Positions 18,201 to 25,909 of a stretch of 64,000 nucleotides of DNA are shown piece by piece; within the stretch, counting starts at the first letter, position 1; every line of letters starts with the position of its first letter. The DNA is taken from NCBI RefSeq assembly GCF_000332095.2, contig NZ_KI913949.1, positions 2,979,170-3,043,169 of the forward strand, written 5' to 3'. The stretch comes from Leptolyngbya sp. PCC 6406. GTDB lineage: Bacteria; Cyanobacteriota; Cyanobacteriia; Phormidesmidales; Phormidesmidaceae. The position numbers and the translations under genes were made by a program. The notes beneath the pieces were generated by a model. It was given only the letters and a program-made list of their open reading frames with translations, made no database searches and was not told the origin of the DNA.

Positions 18201-19206
18201 GATGAATTAAGGCCCAAACAGTACTCACGTCTTGGCGTACCTGTTCTGGCTCTAGACCTAGCAGCTCATAGGCCCCAGCACTCACCTCCAAAAAAGTGCC
18301 ACCCCCATCGTCAATGGGCAAGTAGCGATAGATCATCCCTGGGGTGTTCGCCAGCAAGGCTTGCAATCGCATCTCACTGTCTCGCAAAGCCAGTTCGGCC
18401 TGTTTGCGATCGCTAATATCATGGGCGATACCCAAAATACAATCTTGCCCTTCCAGACAAGAAACCTGCGCCGTTAATAATAGGGTTTTAGTGCCTCCTG
18501 ATTGGGTCCGAAAGACACACTCAAAATCCCGAACTTGGCCCTGGGTCGTCAGACCGTGGCGAAAATTCTGGTAGTCTACCAGGTTATCCCAGAACTGCAA
18601 TTGCCTACAGGTCTGGCCTATGATTTCTGCCTGGGCATAGCCCATCAATTGACAAAAACTGTCATTGACCAGCAAACAGCGCCCCTCTTCTAGGGTGGCA
18701 ATCCAAGTGGGGATGGGGCTGTAGTGAAATAGGAGCGTAAATTTCTCTTCTAAAGCAGCTAAATTATCCTGGGTCTGAACTTGGTATAGATCGACCGCTG
18801 TGGCCATTTGTTGAAAAGACTGAGCCAACCGATCTAGATCGCCAATCATACTCCCCCTAGGCAAAGGGGGAGGCATCTGACCTGCGGCCAGAGTCTGACT
18901 AGCCTGGATTACCTGATCAATGCCTTGGGTAATCTGGCGGCTGGTGAAGAACCCCAGAACAATTGTCACCCCCCAAGTACCGCAAATCAGGATGATCAGC
19001 GCGATCGCCAGCGGTACAGACCCCCCTAGGGGTGACAGCAGCGGCGGTAGTCCTGCCCCTACCCCACCGCCATAGCCCAACAGACCATAGAGCAGATACC
19101 CCACTAAGGCCATAGTCCCCACCGTTTGCAGCCCCAAAGACACCCGGAACAGCACCTGGAGAGAAATTGGGCCTAGGGGACGGTTCAAGTCGCTAAATTG
19201 GCGCAC
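12244..19206 (-). CDS. Giant hybrid sensor histidine kinase: ten PAS domains, two GAF domains (one DXCF-type), HisKA, HATPase, REC
   Basis: The 2320-aa protein starts with GTG. Two membrane helices (about 17-37 and 50-75) and a HAMP-like segment precede ten PAS domains (about 150-1440). Two bilin-GAF-like domains follow (about 1460-1620 and 1640-1810), then HisKA with His1843 (NMSHELRTP), HATPase, and a receiver with Asp2152 (HLIWMDLRMPD). The first GAF has the DXCF motif (DHCF, Cys1503) and a Cys at the canonical chromophore site (DCYIDLL, Cys1531, with Tyr instead of the usual His), so it may bind a bilin and sense light. The second GAF lacks DXCF. PAS 7 and 8 are near-duplicates. A membrane-bound light or redox sensor is inferred. 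Confidence 0.92.
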   Translation of the reverse strand: MRQFSDLNRPLGPISLQVLFRVSLGLQTVGTMALVGYLLYGLLGYGGGVGAGLPPLLSPLGGSVPLAIALIILICGTWGVTIVLGFFTSRQITQGIDQVIQASQTLAAGQMPPPLPRGSMIGDLDRLAQSFQQMATAVDLYQVQTQDNLAALEEKFTLLFHYSPIPTWIATLEEGRCLLVNDSFCQLMGYAQAEIIGQTCRQLQFWDNLVDYQNFRHGLTTQGQVRDFECVFRTQSGGTKTLLLTAQVSCLEGQDCILGIAHDISDRKQAELALRDSEMRLQALLANTPGMIYRYLPIDDGGGTFLEVSAGAYELLGLEPEQVRQDVSTVWALIHPEDVLTLQDSVEIAVRDCTDWHWEGRLTTPSGELKWLRGYSRPYVTPAGIVWDGLFTDITALKQTEISLHQEVSRRRSLFETSIDGIVIVDRAGNVLESNARFANMLGYSLEEVKTLNLVDFDVNLSSVEIEGKIDKDELCLDHFESRHRRKDGSIYAVEISANTINWGDQSVSLCICRDITERKRNELALQTSQLRLELALDSSGTGTWDWNMETNEVFFSEKSWRAMVGYGADDRFGNTITEWESRIHPEDKAQLEVDIAKHLRGETETYESVHRIRCQDGTYKWNLAQGKVIEWDQAGNPVRFIGLYRDISDRKQTEIALSNLRSQLERAQEIAHLGHWSFDLDTQKLTWSDEVFRIFDMTTDQDEPTFREHLEQIHPDDQSSWLERVAEANQGIPQNFCFRILRPTGEVRYVNSYLELEYEGEQIVRMFGVVMDITEQKQNELALQASEARFRAIFEQAAVGINQADVSGQFIEANQYFCDLLGYTRDELLALTFQAITHPDDFQQDSVFSRLLAGELTSVTAQKRYRHKQGDWIWTEVTVSLIHDADGRAISDLAIVLDISDLKQANAALQASEARFRTIFEQAAAGINQIDASGRFTEANQYYCDLLGYSRAELLTLTFVDVLHPEVLAQYWSENNFILSGEIEFLEYEKRLRHKNGDWIWVKSNISVLRDQAGELAGNLEVVVDIRDRKQAELALHASEDRFRAIFEQAAAGINQIDVSGRFTEANQYYCNLLGYSRAELLTLTFVDVIHPEDLAKHWSEVDRIVRGEIDFLDYERRERHKNGDWIWIKSNISVLRDGAGQVVGNLAVVVDIRDRKQAELALQESQARFQLLSAASPAVIYTVIETAQGINRFDYISPAAEEIHEIPVDTLLQNGMLISEQMHPEDREHYAATYAASLQALAPFTCEWRIITPSGQTKWLRASSCPEQRPDGDIAWHGIALDISTRKQAELESQTLQTALVEAQRIAHIGNWAFDLASQKITWSLELFRMFGLDPAQDEPSYPDYLQLIHPDDRLLLQQAIDRAVTAGTPYSIDYQAQLPDGSTRYHEGRGEVERDCSGQITRLLGTCLDITDRKRVEQIILQQARQEALLREIGQRIRQSLDLQTIFDTACQEIRSCLNADRVGIFKFDPDSGYDDGEFIAEACVGGLPSVLTIPVQDHCFGDNYATLYAQGHYCVIDDIYSANMADCYIDLLAQFQVRATLVMPLFCGDVLWGLLCIHQCNAPRQWQQANIDLGQQLANQLAIAIQQAILYEQLQSELQERQRAETKISQQLQQQTALGMIWQQIRQSLDLQDILAIVTQQVQVVFQCDRVIVFQLFADGRSQIVEEEVLGSLPALRTMHWEDEVWSQDILALYWQGQPRIVPDVMDDIWTDCLVEYAQAGQIKSKIVAPILQQGHTATGNRWQDPNHPHKLWGVLVVHACHERRTWKAEDAQLLQQIANQLAIAIRQAHLFEQLQQELIQRQQAQQQLVERNQELAIANQDLSRATRLKDEFLANMSHELRTPLNVILGFAQVLNSDLSLQPQHQDYIRIMHRSGDHLLHLINDILDLSKIEANRITLEPESIDLFSLLHDLQAMFQERATDKELQFTLALPPDLPQYIVADPNKLRQVLINLLNNAIKFTQQGQVILSVRLQGAEADQQFHLSSSITSSDTPPTPSLCFQVIDTGVGIPSEEIDIIFDAFTQARAGKSTLGSTGLGLAISRSLVKLMGGELTVNSAPDQGSTFQFAIPLHLARGEDVTSEGSLGTVIGLAPGQSPYRILVVDDQPDNRQLLVTVFSQIGLEVQEAASGADAIAANQQWHPHLIWMDLRMPDMDGCEATRQIRAQAQELDSENRPEDPVIIAFTAQASMDERTRALESGCDDFVSKPIQLNLILSKMADYLDLRYEYAQTVTPAPGAQSATATAITLDAQSLRIMPLEWIAALHKAALHCDDQAASSLVQEIPTSQSVLVEGLNRLIYDYKFESIAQLTSPLLLE

Positions 19207-19780
19207 AACGGTTCTAAACGTTCCTAAACGTAGCTCTAGAATGACCCTTCCAATAACCCTTCTACTAGAATGACCCTTCCAATAACCCTTCTAATATATA
19301 GGGGCAATGACGATTTCCGGGGGCATCCCACTTTTGCCGCTCAACTCAACTTTCGGGGTTGGCAGGTTGAGCGCAGTCCTAAGTCTTTCAGACAGGCTCC
19401 GCCCTAGGGCTAGCCTTAGCGTACCCATACCGCAGGGTATTGCCCCTTGGGCTATATACTTTGCGTCGCGCGACAAATCTCGTGGGGAGGGGTTAGGAGT
19501 TAGGAGCCAGAATCTAGGAGAGTACTGACTCCTAGCTACTGAATTCCTCGGAGCCCATATTGTCTCGGCTTACGTTGATACCCGGCTGCTGTGTACACAT
19601 ATTTCTGGAAGGGTGCTGATGCCCCTTGCAAACCCCCCTTAATCCCCCCTTGTAAAGGGGGGAAACTCTAGTCCTCCCCCTTTACAAGGGGGAGTTAGAG
19701 GGGGTCAGGCCGGGATGCCCATCAAACAGTGACTTATGTGTACACCGTAGCCCACGGGGCGAGGGGACCGGAAAATTGCG
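19207..19780. repeat. Gene-free spacer with MITE-like element (TIR GTGTACACATA)
   Basis: The spacer has no gene. From about 19589 to 19757 an element begins GTGTACACATA and ends TATGTGTACAC. Its interior is the C-run/G-run pair AATCCCCCCTTGTAAAGGGG and a later CCCTTTACAAGGGGG. Bases 19468-19588 match 58612-58745 ('gacaaatct(c/t)gtgggga', 'ctaggagagtactg', 'cctcggagcccatattgtct'). Further pieces lie near 56230 and 58527. Confidence 0.65.
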
Positions 19781-22700
19781 TTACAGAACGTCCTGGATCA
19801 GTTGGAGCACTTCATCAAATTGAAAATTCTGAATCCAATTTGTCAACGCTTGGGCCAAGGGTCTTTGTTTTGGGGGAATATCTGCCATCATAGCTAGCAT
19901 GAGATGATCTGCTCCAATAATGGCTAGGTGCTGAAGCTGTCGAATCCAGTCTTCTGGCATTTGCTGAAGATGGTCAGTCAACTCGGAAACAGTCAAAAGA
20001 TCAGCAGAAGGTAACAGATTAGCGGGAACAACAGGCGTATCTGCTTCGTAGAGATACTGCACCCCTAAATGCTCAGCCAACTTTGCGAGTAGCATGGTGC
20101 CCTGAATTGGTTTGCGCAAAAAGTCATCACAGCCAATTTCGACAGCCTTCAACTGCATAGACTCAAACACATTGGCAGTCAGAGCCAAAATTTTCGTCGG
20201 TACAAGGGTGTATGGGGGCAAAGTCCCCTGGGAAGGGTCTCTGTGCCGGTTCTGAAATTGACGACCTCGTTCCATCGTCCGAATTGCTTGGGTAGCATCA
20301 ACACCATTCATCACAGACATTTTCATATCCATCAGAATTAGATGGGGATGCCACTGTGCCCAAATTCGGATACCTTCCTGGCCATTCCTGGCCTCTTTAA
20401 TAGCAAACCCTAGGGGAACCAATAACTTAACTAAAAATTGACTGTTCTCCCACTGATCTTCGACAATTAAAATTCGATAGGCGGGCTGATTGGGCGCTAA
20501 GCCAATTACCCGATTGTGCTTGATGGGCATTAGACTAACTGGAGCGATAGCGCGGTGGGCTTGAATGAAAAACTTGAAGGTACTACCTTGACCCAAAGCA
20601 CTACAAATGGTGATTTCTCCACCCATCAAGCGAATAAATTTCTGACTGATGACCAGCCCCAAGCCAGTCCCTTCTCGAACATTCTGGGCAGATTTAGCTT
20701 GGATGAAGGGTTGAAATATAGCCGTCAGATCTTCAGCAGCAATACCAGGGCCTGTATCTTCGATCTCAAATTCCAGGGTTATGGCAGAGGGAGGCACAGC
20801 ATCGGTATCGGTATCGGTATCGGTATCGGCAGTAGGGGACTGAAGGGGGACTGACTTCACCCGCAAGATCACATGACCCATCGTTGTAAACTTGATCGCA
20901 TTTCCCAGTAAATTGAGTAATACCTGTCGCAATTTCCCTTCGTCCCCCTCAACATAGCGGGGTAACTCAGAACCATATTTAAAGATTAACTTTAGTTTTT
21001 TTTCTTGGGCGCGGACCCCTAGCATAGCTTCTAAATCATAAAGTAATCGGCTCAGATCAAAGCTATTTAAATTGAGTTGAACTCTACCTGCCTCAATTTT
21101 CGACATCTCCAACACATCATTGATTAACCCCAGGAGATGTTGCCCACTACGGTTGATGATTTTGAGGTTGGTTTGGTGCTCTTGAGCTAGAGAAAGGTCG
21201 CGACTAATAATTTGAGTGAAGCCCAAAATTGCATTTAGGGGGGTACGCAACTCATGGCTCATATTAGCAAGAAATTCACTTTTAGCTTGGTTGGCCTTAG
21301 CACTGGCGGCAGCTTCTCGCATCGCGTCTTCTTTCGCAGATATAAGCTCCGCTTCTATCTGCTTGTGTTGTGTAATGTCTTCTAGAAATAGAAGAAAGTG
21401 ACTACAGGAATACCGTTGCGAGTTGTGGTTGTCATTAAATCTACCATGGGCTACCTTTCTGGGAATTTTATAGTCGGAAATGGGTTGTAGTGTAATATCA
21501 AACCAGCGCTCTCCTTGTTGGATGTCTTGCTGTTTACTAGACTGTCCTAGCTGGAAATCATTGAGGCTTTGTTGCCATTGTTCAGGGCTCAACCAATGGG
21601 GAATTAATCGCTGGGGCAAGGAGGTACCGACCTTAACCTGTAACCATTGCTCTGCCCTAGGGTTGCAAAACCAGATCAGGCCCTCTAGATTTGCCGCCAG
21701 CAACCCCATGTCTAGGGTACGGGCGATGGCACTTTGCATCGACTGCGATCGCCCTAACTGCTCGGCGAGAACGGCCAGTTGGGTTACCCGTGATACTGCA
21801 TTTTGGGGTTGGGGCAGATCTTGAGTGTGGTACGGCAGCAAGCCCGGATCAAGGGCTGGGGCATCCATCAGCAAATCTTGCCGATAGTGGTGCCAGAGGC
21901 GGTTCACCTGATGCCGTAACAGGTAGTCTTCCCGGATGCGATCGCTCAGAATAGCCACTATTGCGGTTGTGGCAAACAAGGTAATGGGTGCACTACTTGG
22001 GAGCCAATAGTTGGCATTAAATAGGGCCAGACTCAGCAGGCCCCAACCACCACAGAGTCCGAGGATTACGACCACTTGCTGGCGGGTACTCCAGCGGGCC
22101 ATCAGCCAACTGAGACCCGGCGCACTCAGCAAGAGCAGGAGCCAAAAACGCTCACCTTGAATCGGTTTCAGCGGATTGCCTTGCAGCAGATTATTGATCA
22201 TCGTCGCGTGGAGATATAACCCACTGCTGGGGGGGTTTCGGTTCCAGGGGGTGACTAGAGGATCGAGGCCCGTTGCCGTTACCCCCAGTAAGACAATCTT
22301 GTCGTGAAAACGATGGGCCGGGACTTTGCCTTGGAGCACCTCTACAAAGGAGTAGGTGTTGCCCTGAAGTTTGGGGTTAACCCAATTGATCCAGAAAGGG
22401 GAGTCTAGATCGAGTCCCGATACAGGGGTGTTACCCTGTCCAGAGAAAAGCGATTCATCAACCTGAAGCGCCGCTACGGCTAAGGCGGTTTGCCCCAATA
22501 CCTCTAAATCAACTTGGCGAACCATGCCATCCGTATCTTCCTGCTTCATCACATGCCCGGTACTGGCGGCAGCGGCAGCCAGATCGGGAACCGGATAGAG
22601 ATGAATCCCATCGGCATCCCACGCTTCTGCTAGTACGACCCCTCCATGCTGTGCCATGGCTTGAGCTAAGGGCGCATCATCTGGGCTGGATTCTGACCAG

Positions 22701-23002
22701 ATGAGGTTAATGGCAATGACCCTAGGGTCAGCGGCTGTCAGTTTCTCCAGCAGTTGGGTGTAATACTGGCGCGACCAGGGAAATCGACCCAATGCCTGAA
22801 TGCTGGCATCATCAATCTCAATGACCACTAGGCGTTGATCTAGAACTGGGGGCTGGCGAAGTTGAAACAAATGACGGTAGACCAGTTGCTCTAGGGGCTG
22901 AAAGGCATTCCATTGCAACAGGATCGCGATCGCGATCGCGGCAATACCTCCCGGTGCCAGCCGCCATATACATTGCCACAGATGCCTATTCATGAGCCAC
23001 AA
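19781..23002 (-). CDS. CHASE2-domain hybrid histidine kinase
   Basis: The 1073-aa protein has an N-terminal membrane helix and then an extracytoplasmic CHASE2 domain (about 50-290; LVVIEIDDASIQALGRFPWS). Three membrane helices follow (about 300-370), then a PAS-like region (about 420-530), HisKA with His583 (NMSHELRTP), HATPase (NLLGNAIKFT; GTGLGLVISQ) and a receiver (RILIVEDQ, LILMDMKMS). The C-terminal 130 residues resemble those of the 2320-aa kinase upstream on the same strand. A run of five ATCGGT-type hexamers (20801-20830) encodes alternating Asp-Thr in a linker of the HATPase domain. The adjacent FecR gene is a common neighbour of CHASE2 proteins in cyanobacteria. The signal is unknown. 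Confidence 0.93.
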   Translation of the reverse strand: MWLMNRHLWQCIWRLAPGGIAAIAIAILLQWNAFQPLEQLVYRHLFQLRQPPVLDQRLVVIEIDDASIQALGRFPWSRQYYTQLLEKLTAADPRVIAINLIWSESSPDDAPLAQAMAQHGGVVLAEAWDADGIHLYPVPDLAAAAASTGHVMKQEDTDGMVRQVDLEVLGQTALAVAALQVDESLFSGQGNTPVSGLDLDSPFWINWVNPKLQGNTYSFVEVLQGKVPAHRFHDKIVLLGVTATGLDPLVTPWNRNPPSSGLYLHATMINNLLQGNPLKPIQGERFWLLLLLSAPGLSWLMARWSTRQQVVVILGLCGGWGLLSLALFNANYWLPSSAPITLFATTAIVAILSDRIREDYLLRHQVNRLWHHYRQDLLMDAPALDPGLLPYHTQDLPQPQNAVSRVTQLAVLAEQLGRSQSMQSAIARTLDMGLLAANLEGLIWFCNPRAEQWLQVKVGTSLPQRLIPHWLSPEQWQQSLNDFQLGQSSKQQDIQQGERWFDITLQPISDYKIPRKVAHGRFNDNHNSQRYSCSHFLLFLEDITQHKQIEAELISAKEDAMREAAASAKANQAKSEFLANMSHELRTPLNAILGFTQIISRDLSLAQEHQTNLKIINRSGQHLLGLINDVLEMSKIEAGRVQLNLNSFDLSRLLYDLEAMLGVRAQEKKLKLIFKYGSELPRYVEGDEGKLRQVLLNLLGNAIKFTTMGHVILRVKSVPLQSPTADTDTDTDTDAVPPSAITLEFEIEDTGPGIAAEDLTAIFQPFIQAKSAQNVREGTGLGLVISQKFIRLMGGEITICSALGQGSTFKFFIQAHRAIAPVSLMPIKHNRVIGLAPNQPAYRILIVEDQWENSQFLVKLLVPLGFAIKEARNGQEGIRIWAQWHPHLILMDMKMSVMNGVDATQAIRTMERGRQFQNRHRDPSQGTLPPYTLVPTKILALTANVFESMQLKAVEIGCDDFLRKPIQGTMLLAKLAEHLGVQYLYEADTPVVPANLLPSADLLTVSELTDHLQQMPEDWIRQLQHLAIIGADHLMLAMMADIPPKQRPLAQALTNWIQNFQFDEVLQLIQDVL

Positions 23003-23016
23003 CAGTTGTTCAACCT

Positions 23017-23112
23017 ATAGCGACATGCAGTTGGATTGCGTAAATCCCTGAGGTCGCACAGCCGTGCGCCCCTACCGTAGACGTACTGGGTTGAGATAAA
23101 TGCCGCTATGGC
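23017..23112. repeat. MITE-like element with ATAGCGACAT termini
   Basis: ATAGCGACAT at the left and ATGCCGCTAT at the right are inverted repeats with one mismatch, about 94 bp apart. The interior is a small GC-rich hairpin (GGTCGCACAGCCGTGCGCC). It sits immediately upstream of the CHASE2 kinase start, in the gap to the FecR gene. The termini resemble those at 551-656. Confidence 0.45.
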
Positions 23113-23250
23113 ACTTAGTCAACCTAACTTAGTCAATCTTTTTGTGGCAGACCGTTATGGTAGGCAGTTGTGCTAGGCAGTTGTGGCAGACGCGAATAAG
23201 GATTCGCAAATGGGTTTCCCCCTGTGTCGTTCGATCACACTCCTTGGCCT

Positions 23251-24192
23251 TTAGCGTATGGGAATGCGGTCCAAGGTAAGGGGATGGGTCCGAGATTCTC
23301 CGAGAGAATTACGGACCGAAAACGTGAGAGTGCGGCTACGAGGCTCTAGGGGCAACCGGATTTCAAATACCCCGCCTTGATTAATAGGAATTTCTCGACT
23401 ATCGGCTTCCATCTCCTGCCACAGGGTATTTGCCACATCAATACGTCCTACCAAATAGATCGTATTCCCCTGGCGCGATTGAGATTGCCAAGTAATATCC
23501 AGCTCTCGGTCTAGCACCAGAGGTTGAGTGGGAGGCTGCCCTGGTCGTAACACCGAGGCAAAACCAGTAACCACCGGGACAGTAACGCCCTGGGCCGTTA
23601 ACTCCACATGCCCATCCAAAGTGCCAACAGCCGTCTTCTGATCTTCACCGACAGCCACGCCAAAATCCGTTCCCCTCACCGCTGCAATACCATTAGGGAT
23701 TTGCAAGTCAAACCGAGAGTTGGGGTTATTCATGGGGCGAGCTTGAATTCTGGCCTGTCCACGGTGCACCTGCAAGAGAGTCACCCGCGCCCCATCGGAT
23801 AGCACCTCCAATCGTTGCACCGTGATGTGGGTATTTTCCGCTAGGCTAACAGTGCCAATATTCAGATCAACAGCAAGGGTGGCACTGGCACGTCTACCAG
23901 TGCTAACGCCATGCCCGCTGTTATGCAAACGATCTCCCACACGGGCACTCCGATTTCCCCCAGCGTGGATAGACACACTGCGAGCTATCTGCCGCACCTC
24001 TAGCCATCGTCCTGGAGCAGATTGGGCACGCAGAGCCAAAATTCTAGGGCTACTCCAGGAAAGACCCAGGAGTAGCCCTGTTAGCGACAATACCCTGCGC
24101 CGCCTGAGGCGGAGCTGCCTGGACAAGACGGCCAATAGGGGACTAGGTGGGGCCATGGAGATACACTTAGAGACTTTCAGGTTGTGATACAT
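23251..24192 (-). CDS. FecR-domain protein, exported
   Basis: The frame has 313 aa. A signal or anchor helix lies at about residues 31-50 (RVLSLTGLLLGLSWSSPRIL). A FecR domain occupies about 65-200 (SVSIHAGGNRSARVGDRL, SATLAVDLNIGTVSLAENT, NGIAAVRGTDFGVAV). The last 100 residues are beta-rich. Translation may instead begin at the ATG at 24156 (MAPPSP). FecR domains in cyanobacteria often occur next to CHASE2 kinases or cyclases, as here. It probably sits in the periplasm and passes a cell-surface signal, but no direct evidence for a partner is visible. Confidence 0.85.
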   Translation of the reverse strand: MYHNLKVSKCISMAPPSPLLAVLSRQLRLRRRRVLSLTGLLLGLSWSSPRILALRAQSAPGRWLEVRQIARSVSIHAGGNRSARVGDRLHNSGHGVSTGRRASATLAVDLNIGTVSLAENTHITVQRLEVLSDGARVTLLQVHRGQARIQARPMNNPNSRFDLQIPNGIAAVRGTDFGVAVGEDQKTAVGTLDGHVELTAQGVTVPVVTGFASVLRPGQPPTQPLVLDRELDITWQSQSRQGNTIYLVGRIDVANTLWQEMEADSREIPINQGGVFEIRLPLEPRSRTLTFSVRNSLGESRTHPLTLDRIPIR

Positions 24193-24364
24193 AGGGCAAT
24201 AAAATCACCCTTACAGACTAAGGATGGAATGTGGCATCTCTGTGGCATCGGATAAAGGGAGTATCAAACCTGATCGGTCAGGGGGAGTGCCACAAGTCTG
24301 TCATATTTTATCCTTATCCTCTGAGATAGTGTTTTCCGTAGCTGCTATCTCTTGGAGGTCATCC

Positions 24365-25909
24365 ATGCCAGCCCCTATACCCATTAATGAAGAGCAAAGG
24401 TTGTCTAAGCTCCTCAGCTACAATATCCTAGACACTCCATCCGAAGCCGCTTACGATGACATTGCTCAATTAGCAGCCTATATTTGCAAAACCCCAATTG
24501 CCCTGGTGAGTCTGGTAGACCTTGACCGCCAGTGGTTCAAGGCAACCGTTGGCCTTGACGCCAGTGAAACACACCGGGACTTGGCTTTTTGCGCCCATGC
24601 CATCTTGGGCACCTCCATTTTTGTGGTGCCCGATGCCAAAGCCGACACCCGCTTTGCCGACAATCCCTTGGTTACTGGGCCACCCTACATTCGCTTCTAT
24701 GCTGGTGCACCACTAATCACCAGAGAAGGCTTAGCCCTAGGCACCCTCTGTGTCATTTCCCCAGAACCTCAAACCCTATCTGCCGAACAGACCCAAGCTT
24801 TGGCTGCCCTCAGTCGTCAGGTGGTAAGCCAGCTAGAGTTGAAACTGAGCCATCAAAATCTCAGCCATGAAATGGCTAAACAGCAACAGACCGCTGCGGC
24901 CCTCCAACAGGCCCAAGTCAAGATGATCCAATCCGAAAAGATGTCTAGCCTAGGGCAACTAGTAGCTGGGGTCGCCCATGAAATCAATAATCCCGTCAAT
25001 TTTATCTATGGAAACTTAAGGCACTCTGAAGAATACTTCCAAGATTTGCTATATCTGGTCAAAACCTACCAAGAAGAATATCCAGATCTAACCAGTAAAA
25101 TGCAAGATAAAATTTCAGGCATCGAAATCGATTTCATCCAGAAAGATCTTCCACAACTTCTAAATTCCATGCAAGTTGGAACCAATCGAATTCGTGAAAT
25201 TGTCAGCTCTCTTCGCAACTTCTCTCGCCTAGATGAAGCAGAATTTAAAGTATCTAACCTACACGATGGTATCGAAAGTACCTTGATGATTTTAGGTAAT
25301 CGACTGAATGATAGTCAAGGGGTTCCCGCCATAAAAATCATTAAAGAATATGGAAAAATTCCAGAATTCTGTTGCTATCCAGGTCAGCTTAATCAAGTCT
25401 TTCTAAATATTCTAAACAATGCCATTGATGCTCTAGAGGAGAAATTCCTAAAAGAAAGGTATGAACAAAACAATCCAACATCGATAGCCGAAAACTTTCC
25501 TTCTTCTCATGGCTCCTTTGCAACCCCGGCAACCATTACAATTCAAACAGAAGTTCTGCAAAACACAGCAGTTATACGTATTTCTGATAATGGCCTAGGG
25601 ATCCCAGCCGCTCTCCATGACAAGATTTTTGATCCCTTTTTTAGCACTAAAGTAGTGGGTAAAGGTACGGGATTAGGATTGTCAGTAAGTTACAAGATTG
25701 TGGTAGAAAATCATGGTGGTCAACTCAAATGCAATTCTCAATCAGACCAGGGGACTGAATTCATCATCGCTATCCCCATGCCAGACCCCACACCAAAAGC
25801 AATTAGCTCCCCTGCCAAGAAACGGAAATCTTTTAGGCAATTTAGCCTTCATCAAACCAACCCAAGCTATGGCAGTCTAATATCTCATGAGAATTTTATT
25901 GGTCGATGA
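24365..25909 (+). CDS. GAF-domain sensor histidine kinase
   Basis: The ATG at 24365 follows TTGGAGGTC, a good ribosome-binding site. An in-frame start at 24224 is less likely. The 514-aa protein has a GAF domain (about 25-165; PIALVSLVDLDRQWFKA), a helix (about 166-200), HisKA with His205 (VAGVAHEINNPVNF), and HATPase (NILNNAIDAL; GKGTGLGLSVSYKIV). It has no membrane helix, so it is a soluble kinase. The next gene overlaps its end by 23 bp, so it probably phosphorylates that response regulator. Confidence 0.94.
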   Translation: MPAPIPINEEQRLSKLLSYNILDTPSEAAYDDIAQLAAYICKTPIALVSLVDLDRQWFKATVGLDASETHRDLAFCAHAILGTSIFVVPDAKADTRFADNPLVTGPPYIRFYAGAPLITREGLALGTLCVISPEPQTLSAEQTQALAALSRQVVSQLELKLSHQNLSHEMAKQQQTAAALQQAQVKMIQSEKMSSLGQLVAGVAHEINNPVNFIYGNLRHSEEYFQDLLYLVKTYQEEYPDLTSKMQDKISGIEIDFIQKDLPQLLNSMQVGTNRIREIVSSLRNFSRLDEAEFKVSNLHDGIESTLMILGNRLNDSQGVPAIKIIKEYGKIPEFCCYPGQLNQVFLNILNNAIDALEEKFLKERYEQNNPTSIAENFPSSHGSFATPATITIQTEVLQNTAVIRISDNGLGIPAALHDKIFDPFFSTKVVGKGTGLGLSVSYKIVVENHGGQLKCNSQSDQGTEFIIAIPMPDPTPKAISSPAKKRKSFRQFSLHQTNPSYGSLISHENFIGR

